From contig NZ_CP046128.1 in assembly GCF_038738535.1 (NCBI RefSeq), positions 558,001 to 622,000 of the forward strand: a stretch of DNA of 64,000 nt, in the 5' to 3' direction. This DNA comes from Bacillus pumilus (lineage in GTDB: Bacteria > Bacillota > Bacilli > Bacillales > Bacillaceae). Shown here in pieces: positions 58,739-64,000 of this stretch. The translations under genes and the position numbers were made by a program. How positions within the stretch are numbered: position 1 is the first letter of the stretch; every line of letters begins with the position of its first letter. The notes beneath the pieces are model-generated. The model ran no database searches and was not told where the DNA came from. It saw nothing but the letters and a program-made list of their open reading frames with translations.

Positions 58739-60013
58739 ATGACTGACTTGCAGCCAATTACACGTATCAGAAGCTGGATGAGAGAGCACCAAGATGAAGC
58801 GATTGCGCTTCTTCAGCAAATGGTGCAATGTGAAAGCACCCAAGGGAATGAACAAGATGTGCAGCAAATCGTAGCAAATAAGCTTTCCGCAATTGGTTTT
58901 GATGTAGATGTATGGGACATTGGCGGAGAAGACCTGCTGGAACATCCGTATTTCTATTCCCCGAGGCGTTCCTTTAAAGGAAGTCCCAATGTCGCCGGAC
59001 GATTGAAGGGGAAAGGCGGCGGCAAATCCATTTTATTAAATGGGCACGTGGATGTTGTTCCAGCAGGAGATACGAAACAATGGACATATCCGCCCTACAG
59101 CGGGCATATCATAAACGGGAGACTTTATGGACGCGGGGCAACAGATATGAAAGGCGGAAATGTTTCTTTACTCTTCGCACTAGAGGCACTGCATGCGCTT
59201 CAGATTCCGCTGAAAGGAGATGTTGTGTTTCATAGTGTCGTCGAAGAAGAAAGCGGCGGTGCAGGCACCCTTGCAGCCATACTGAGAGGGTATACAGCAG
59301 ATGCGGCCATCATTCCAGAACCAAGTCATATGAAAATCTTTCCGATTCAGCAGGGATCTAAGTGGTTCAGACTGTATATTAAAGGAAGGGCAGCTCATGG
59401 CGGAACAAGATATCACGGTGTTTCCGCTATTGAAAAGAGTATGATCGTTCTTACGCATATAGCGGCACTTGAAGAAGAACGAAATCAGCGCATCACCGAG
59501 CCGTTATTTCAGCATATCCCAATTCCGATCCCCATCAACATGGGGAAAATTCAAGGCGGTGATTGGCCGTCCTCTGTAGCAGATTTGGTCACAATGGAGG
59601 GCAGACTTGGTGTGATGCCAGGTGAGACGGTTGAGCAGGCAGAGAAGGAATTAGAAAATTGGATGATGGGACTTGGGGAAAAGGATGAATGGTTCAAAGA
59701 TCATCCTGTCGAGGTCGAATGGTTTGGGGCAAGATGGCTTCCAGGCTCAATCGATACGGATCATCCACTTTTAGGTCTATTGAAGGAACAATATGAAGCA
59801 GTCAAGAAGGAGCCGCCAAAGATCCAAGCCGCTCCTTGGGGAACAGACGGCGGATTACTGTCACAGGCGGCAGGTATTCCGATCATCGTGTTTGGTCCTG
59901 GAACAACAGAGCTTGCCCATTTTCCGAATGAATCCATCGACATTGAGCATGTGATTGAAGCAGCAGAAATTATCGCAGGTACGATGGTGGAATGGTGTGA
60001 AGCAGCGGAGTGA
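58739..60013 (+). CDS. yodQ: M20-family deacetylase YodQ
   Basis: A metallopeptidase-family M20 amidohydrolase of about 424 residues, similar to YodQ and to acetylornithine deacetylases. The zinc ligands lie in NGHVDVVPAGD and GRGATDMKGGN, and EEESGG holds the catalytic glutamate. In the inferred pathway it removes the acetyl group after chain shortening, to give GABA or a related amino acid. The start may be ATG 58739, but AAAGGA abuts it; the in-frame TTG at 58748 has the better spacing. It ends the operon at a hairpin shared with the next gene. Confidence 0.85.
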   Translation: MTDLQPITRIRSWMREHQDEAIALLQQMVQCESTQGNEQDVQQIVANKLSAIGFDVDVWDIGGEDLLEHPYFYSPRRSFKGSPNVAGRLKGKGGGKSILLNGHVDVVPAGDTKQWTYPPYSGHIINGRLYGRGATDMKGGNVSLLFALEALHALQIPLKGDVVFHSVVEEESGGAGTLAAILRGYTADAAIIPEPSHMKIFPIQQGSKWFRLYIKGRAAHGGTRYHGVSAIEKSMIVLTHIAALEEERNQRITEPLFQHIPIPIPINMGKIQGGDWPSSVADLVTMEGRLGVMPGETVEQAEKELENWMMGLGEKDEWFKDHPVEVEWFGARWLPGSIDTDHPLLGLLKEQYEAVKKEPPKIQAAPWGTDGGLLSQAAGIPIIVFGPGTTELAHFPNESIDIEHVIEAAEIIAGTMVEWCEAAE

Positions 60014-60042
60014 TGAAAGAGGCGGAAAATAATTACAAAAAA

Positions 60043-60067
60043 AGAAGGCTGTCTCACTCAGCCTTCT
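60043..60067. terminator. Terminator between yodQ and the DUF2892 gene
   Basis: AGAAGGCTG and CAGCCTTCT pair across seven bases, with A residues ahead and T-rich sequence after. It overlaps the stop codon of the minus-strand gene and can serve both convergent transcripts. Confidence 0.8.
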
Positions 60068-60275
60068 CTTTATGTGTGTCCTGCTGCTCACACATATACG
60101 TCACTGGACAAAAACGAAGAATGCCAGATGCCAGTTTCATCCCGCCGCACATGATGCTGAAAAGCAGCATTTTACTCCATGGTTTTCTAGCATATAAAGA
60201 ACCAGCCACAGTACATATTGTCATTCCGCAGGCAATTCGAATGAGCGCTTCCATTAAGCTGAGATTAGGTTTCAT
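60054..60275 (-). CDS. DUF2892 (YgaP-like) inner membrane protein
   Basis: A 73-residue protein with two membrane helices (ALIRIACGMTICTVAGSLYA and LLFSIMCGGMKLASGIL) ending in CPVTYMCEQ, a typical DUF2892 composition and position. Related domains are fused to rhodanese in YgaP. The cysteines near the end suggest a metal or sulfur role. It stands alone between yodQ and yerA. Confidence 0.8.
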   Translation of the reverse strand: MKPNLSLMEALIRIACGMTICTVAGSLYARKPWSKMLLFSIMCGGMKLASGILRFCPVTYMCEQQDTHKEKAE

Positions 60276-60325
60276 TGAAGGTAAATCTCCTTTTTTAAAT
60301 ATTTTAAGTGTGATTTCAAGAAATT

Positions 60326-60366
60326 GTAACGTTTCATTAATGCGTAACGTGGTTCGTTATGTTACG
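60326..60366. promoter_or_regulatory. Repeated GTAACGT elements before yerA
   Basis: GTAACGT occurs at 60326-60332 and 60344-60350, with an inverted GTTACG at 60361-60366, 18 bases apart in the first pair. This lies in the leader 34-74 bases before yerA and looks like an operator for an unidentified regulator, possibly over the promoter (a -10-like TACGAT is at 60363). Confidence 0.4.
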
Positions 60367-60399
60367 ATAGGGCTAATACAAATGAAGGAGAGTATGTGA

Positions 60400-62142
60400 A
60401 TGTCCGAACGTACTTTTAATTGGAGAAACAATGACATCCGCACACAAATCGATGTAGTCGACTCAAAAATAGTTCCAACACTCCTTTTAACGAATGGACT
60501 CGTGCTAAACCCGTTTTTAAAACAATGGGTGAAGGCAAATATTTGGATACATGATGATCGAATTGTTTATGTCGGAGCAGAGCTTCCTCAAAATAAATCA
60601 GCTAAACGTGTGATTGATTGTGAAGGGAAATACATTGTGCCTGGGTATATAGAGCCTCACGCGCATCCGTTCCATATTTATAATCCCCAATCACTTGCAG
60701 AATATGTGTCTCAATTTGGCACAACAACAATGGTCAGTGATAACTTATTTCTTCTTTTGCAGAGCAATGAAAAGAAAGCGCTTTCCACCCTGTGTGAATT
60801 AAAACAGCAGCCATTTCAGTATTTCTGGTGGTCTAGATACGATCTTCAGACTGAAGTCAGATATGAAGATGAGATGCTTCCTATCAACTATCGCAAGGAA
60901 TGGATTGATCATCCTGATGTCCTTCAAGGCGGCGAATTAACAAGCTGGCCAAGATTGATGGACGGTGATGATCTCATTTTATATTGCATGCAAGAAACGA
61001 AGAAGCAGAGAAAACGAATTGAAGGGCATTTCCCCGGAGCTTCCGAGAAAACGCTAACAAAAATGAAGCTGTTTGGCGCGGACAGTGATCATGAAGCGAT
61101 GAATGCGGACGATGTGCTAAAACGCTTGTCCCTTGGCTACCATGTCTCACTTCGTCATTCTTCCATCCGCCCAGATTTAGTGAACATTTTAAGAGAACTG
61201 CACGAGCGTGATTTTAGACACTATGATCACTTCTTCTATACAACAGACGGAGCTGCGCCTCATTTTTATGAGGAAGGTATGATTAATCGTTTGATTTCAA
61301 TTGCCCTTGAAGAAGGCGTGCCTATCATTGATGCGTATAATATGGCGACATTTAACATTGCAAAATACTATCAAATTGATGACCTATTAGGTGTTGTCGG
61401 TCCCGGCCGGCTGGCTTCTTTGAATATTTTAGATGATCCGATGAACCCAAATCCTGAAACGGTGATATCTAAAGGGGTTATTCTCAAATTAGATGGCGAG
61501 AACCAGCATCAATTTCAAGAAACTAAATGGAAAAATGGCGGGCTTGTTCCATTAGATTTAGGCTATGATCTGACGATGAGTGATTTGCAATTTTCCATGC
61601 CGCTAGGTGTCAAAATGAGAAATGCTGTCATCATGGAGCCTTATACAGTGGAGATTGATAACTCGGTGAACCAGCTGTCCTGTGACCATGATCAAAGTTT
61701 CTTTAGCCTGATTGACCGAAAAGGCGAGTGGCGTGTGAATACGATGCTTAAAGGTTTTGCAAATAAAGTGCAGGGCTTTGTCAGCTCATTTTCGCTCACG
61801 GGTGACATTTTAGTGATTGGGAAAAATAAAGAGGACATGATGCTGGCACATAAGAGAATGAAAGAAATCGGCGGGGGAATCGTCCTCACAGAGAACGGAA
61901 AAATTTTGCACGAAATCCCGCTGCAACTATCAGGCTGTGCATCGGCTGAACCGTTTGAGACTGTTCTTCAGCAGATACAAACATTACGCGAGCTGCTCAT
62001 TGAGCGAGGCTATCCATTTGATTGCCCAATTGATACACTTGTCTTTTTCCAAAGTACACATTTGCCGTATATTCGAGTGACACCAAGAGGAATATTTGAT
62101 GTCATGAAAAAAACTGTACTCTTTCCGTCTATAATGCGTTAA
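60400..62142 (+). CDS. yerA: Adenine deaminase-like amidohydrolase YerA
   Basis: An amidohydrolase-superfamily protein of 580 residues matching B. subtilis YerA, annotated as a putative adenine deaminase. The metal-binding motif EPHAHPFHIYNP lies near residue 88, and HVSLRHSSIRPDLV and later TTDGAAPHF carry further ligands. The C-terminal beta domain ends ITLRELLIERGYPF-like. The true substrate may be adenine or a related amine; B. subtilis uses mainly AdeC for adenine. GAAGGAGAG precedes the ATG. It continues the purine theme of the region. Confidence 0.85.
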   Translation: MSERTFNWRNNDIRTQIDVVDSKIVPTLLLTNGLVLNPFLKQWVKANIWIHDDRIVYVGAELPQNKSAKRVIDCEGKYIVPGYIEPHAHPFHIYNPQSLAEYVSQFGTTTMVSDNLFLLLQSNEKKALSTLCELKQQPFQYFWWSRYDLQTEVRYEDEMLPINYRKEWIDHPDVLQGGELTSWPRLMDGDDLILYCMQETKKQRKRIEGHFPGASEKTLTKMKLFGADSDHEAMNADDVLKRLSLGYHVSLRHSSIRPDLVNILRELHERDFRHYDHFFYTTDGAAPHFYEEGMINRLISIALEEGVPIIDAYNMATFNIAKYYQIDDLLGVVGPGRLASLNILDDPMNPNPETVISKGVILKLDGENQHQFQETKWKNGGLVPLDLGYDLTMSDLQFSMPLGVKMRNAVIMEPYTVEIDNSVNQLSCDHDQSFFSLIDRKGEWRVNTMLKGFANKVQGFVSSFSLTGDILVIGKNKEDMMLAHKRMKEIGGGIVLTENGKILHEIPLQLSGCASAEPFETVLQQIQTLRELLIERGYPFDCPIDTLVFFQSTHLPYIRVTPRGIFDVMKKTVLFPSIMR

Positions 62143-62693
62143 AATATAACAGAGTGGAGCTGTATCATCTTTGCCACATTTCTGACAGCTGTTATAGGGC
62201 AGAAGTGAGCAATGAATCTCTTCTCTGCCATGTAAGTGAATATGCTTATGTGGAGTTGTTGAAGCAGAGGGCTTTGACATGACGAGTGAAATGCCCTAAT
62301 TGAAAAATGAATCTGTCGGTTACGCTGGCCGACCAACATATTTTGAATAATTGAGCGAGGCGGGGCGCATGTTTGTGGTCTCGCCGAGCTTTCCGCACAA
62401 CCTGTATTTTAGGGCATACCTAATCAAGCAGAAGTGATCTTGATATCGGAAGCAAACAAGTTTGTCAGATTGTCGAACAAGGAAAATGACAGAACTTGTC
62501 GAATTTGTATACGATAAAGAAGCTTCGGCTTACGAAAGAACTGACGGCATTTCCAGCGTAGAACCAAACCTGTCATGATTCGTTCAAAGCTCATTGCTGA
62601 GGTTGAAAAAAATTAGTCAGGAAAGATACCGCTTTTCTTCATAGAATGTCGTGCGAAGCGGTGTGCCAATAGTAAAGGAGAAGATGTATAAAG
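62143..62693. other. Gap without genes where B. subtilis has yerB
   Basis: No frame longer than about 65 codons with a ribosome site exists on either strand. Two hairpins are visible: GTCGG / CCGAC (62315-62319 with 62329-62333) and GCGAG / CTCGC (62355-62359 with 62380-62384). In B. subtilis a lipoprotein gene yerB lies between yerA and yerC; here no lipobox or coherent protein remains. A short coherent string TELVEFVYDKEASAYERTDG near 62490 might be a relict, but its family is not known. Confidence 0.55.
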
Positions 62694-63008
62694 ATGCAAA
62701 TTGATAAATTAAGGGGCAAAAGCTTAGATCAGTTATTCAACTCCATCTTATCCCTTAAAGACCTGGAAGAATGCTATCGATTCTTTGATGATTTGTGTAC
62801 CATCAATGAAATCCAATCTTTATCACAGCGTCTTGAAGTAGCGCGTATGCTTCGCGAGGGGAACACGTATCATAAAATTGAGACGGAAACAGGTGCGAGC
62901 ACCGCAACCATCTCACGTGTCAAACGCTGCTTGAACTACGGAAATGATGCCTATACGATGGCACTTGACCGCGTAGCAGAACAGCAGGCAAATGACGAAA
63001 CAAAATAA
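62694..63008 (+). CDS. yerC: TrpR-like regulator YerC
   Basis: A 104-residue protein of the YerC/YecD TrpR-like family. The helix-turn-helix is LREGNTYHKIETETGASTATISRVKRCL at about residues 58-85, and LDQLFNSILSLKDLEECYRFFDDLCT forms the N-terminal dimerisation part. AAGGAG lies about 10 bases ahead of the ATG. Target genes are unknown; the neighbourhood suggests nothing specific. Confidence 0.9.
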   Translation: MQIDKLRGKSLDQLFNSILSLKDLEECYRFFDDLCTINEIQSLSQRLEVARMLREGNTYHKIETETGASTATISRVKRCLNYGNDAYTMALDRVAEQQANDETK

Positions 63009-63018
63009 AACAGCTTTC

Positions 63019-63068
63019 ACTGTAAACAATCCTTTTCAACAAGAATGGAGTTGTTTACAGTTTTTTTA
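63019..63068 (+). terminator. Terminator after yerC
   Basis: A perfect 11-base stem, ACTGTAAACAA / TTGTTTACAGT, with a 21-base loop and six or more T residues. Confidence 0.9.
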
Positions 63069-63215
63069 TGGAGAGCACTGAAAAGACAAGCAAGGACTGG
63101 CTGAATGAAGCGGGTCCTGTTTTTTATTTTAGCTCGCCTATAACCTCACGCATCCTCCATCTCCTATCATTTGTATAAGTTCTTTATACGCGATTGAGCC
63201 AAAATGTCAACGAAA

Positions 63216-63240
63216 AAAAAGGTGCGAAAACGCACCTTTT
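63216..63240 (-). terminator. Terminator of yerD (minus strand)
   Basis: AAAAGGTGCG and CGCACCTTTT form a stem across AAAA, with T residues on the minus strand. It lies 6 bases behind the yerD stop. Confidence 0.9.
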
Positions 63241-63246
63241 CCCAAA

Positions 63247-63999
63247 CTAGACAGATGGATGTGTCCCTGAAAACATCGGCACTTCACTTGTCTGGCCATT
63301 TTCTTGTCTGTAGATAATATGTTTTTCATTAAAATGAATGGGAGATTCAATTCCAGCGGCTGCGGATAAGTTAAACAAACCTTCTCTTAGAGAAAGGATA
63401 TAATTGCAGACTCGGTATTTCTTTTCTTCAATTGATAAACCCTTTTGCAGCTTTGGATCCGTTGTGGCGACCCCGACTGGGCATTTATTCGTGTGGCACA
63501 CTTGTGCGCGAATGCATCCGACTGAAAACATGAGTCCCCGTGCGATATTTACAAAGTCAGCACCCATGGAAAGGGCAATCGCAATTTTATCAGGTGAGAG
63601 AAGTTTGCCGGAAGCAAAGAGTTTTACCTGATCTCTGACACCGTATTCTTTCAATATTTGATGAACCATTGGGAGCGCCGTGAAAATGGGCAGCCCTGCG
63701 GAATCTGCCAATTCATGAAAGGATGCGCCAGTGCCGCCTTCTCCGCCATCCACTGTAATGAAATCAGGATGCTTTCCGCTTTTTTTCATATACGCTGCAA
63801 GCTCTTCAATGTTTTCTTTATGTCCGACAACAAGCTTGATGCCGACAGGCTTTTCGCCTATACTTCGCAGCTGTTCAATGAAATCAAACATATCAGGAAT
63901 GGAGTGGAACATCTCAAATCGGTTTGGGCTGTCAATGGATTGATGGGGCGGCAATTTACGGATATTCGCAATTTCTTCGGTGACCTTTTCGCCGTCAAT
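63247..63999 (-). CDS. yerD: Glutamate synthase large-subunit-like protein YerD (C-terminal part)
   Basis: The frame is open through the right window edge, so only the last 250 residues are seen. They match B. subtilis YerD, an FMN-binding TIM-barrel domain related to the synthase domain of GltA. Motifs: IKLVVGHKENIEELA, DFITVDGGEGGTGASFHEL and ARGLMFSVGCIRAQVCHTNKCPVG with cysteines typical of the iron-sulfur/FMN region. A role in amino-group metabolism is presumed; membrane segments, if any, would be in the missing part. Confidence 0.88.
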   Translation of the reverse strand: MDGEKVTEEIANIRKLPPHQSIDSPNRFEMFHSIPDMFDFIEQLRSIGEKPVGIKLVVGHKENIEELAAYMKKSGKHPDFITVDGGEGGTGASFHELADSAGLPIFTALPMVHQILKEYGVRDQVKLFASGKLLSPDKIAIALSMGADFVNIARGLMFSVGCIRAQVCHTNKCPVGVATTDPKLQKGLSIEEKKYRVCNYILSLREGLFNLSAAAGIESPIHFNEKHIIYRQENGQTSEVPMFSGTHPSV

Positions 64000-64000
64000 A

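Overview
The window is a bacterial chromosome segment from a Bacillus species. Gene order and protein sequences follow the Bacillus subtilis 168 chromosome from thiL/tsaE to yerD (groESL, cotA, gabP, yeaB-yebA, guaA, pbuG, yebC-yebG, the twelve-gene pur operon, yerA, yerC, yerD). The proteins are clearly diverged from B. subtilis, and extra genes sit between the conserved blocks, which fits the B. pumilus / safensis / altitudinis group. The species name is an inference from recall; no search was run. No rRNA, tRNA, CRISPR array or intact insertion sequence was seen.

Layout. 1-3.1 kb: end of thiL, then the tRNA t6A operon tsaE-tsaB-rimI-tsaD. 3.1-3.35 kb: a dense cluster of nine DnaA-box-like 9-mers. 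3.4-9.2 kb: ABC-F protein YdiF, moaC, redox repressor rex, twin-arginine translocase tatA-tatC, a Nudix hydrolase, ydiK and the CPBP protease ydiL. 9.3-11.4 kb: groES-groEL behind a perfect CIRCE operator. 11.4-18.9 kb: an accessory stretch with a relict tyrosine recombinase, a DUF3231 gene, a MarR gene with paiA-paiB, and several small exported proteins of unknown function. 19-28 kb: spore-coat laccase cotA, GABA permease gabP, the manganese-type CDF exporter mneS (yeaB) and the yeaC-yeaD-yebA set (MoxR ATPase, DUF58, transglutaminase). 28-29.8 kb: guaA with a structured leader. 29.9-36.2 kb: an accessory island between guaA and pbuG holding an AraC regulator with a peptide gene, a 74-bp relict of guaA, an AT-rich membrane protein, decayed coding DNA, acetyltransferase, MFS and LysR genes. 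36.2-53 kb: purine region. pbuG and the pur operon each have PurR boxes with the same spacing plus a guanine riboswitch, so both are controlled at initiation and at attenuation. 53-60 kb: a yodP/yodT-S-R-Q cluster (acetyl-beta-lysine-type catabolism) with its own PucR-family regulator, replacing the kamA-yodPQRST arrangement of B. subtilis. 60-64 kb: a DUF2892 protein, yerA, a stretch with no gene where B. subtilis has yerB, yerC, and the C-terminal part of yerD.

How the genes work together. guaA, pbuG, purEKBCSQLFMNHD and yerA form a purine block: de novo IMP synthesis, GMP formation, base uptake and possibly adenine salvage. The accessory material is concentrated in three junctions: after groEL, after guaA and after purD. 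The most interesting signals are the DnaA-box cluster, the guaA relict with its AT-rich island, and the rearranged yod cluster.
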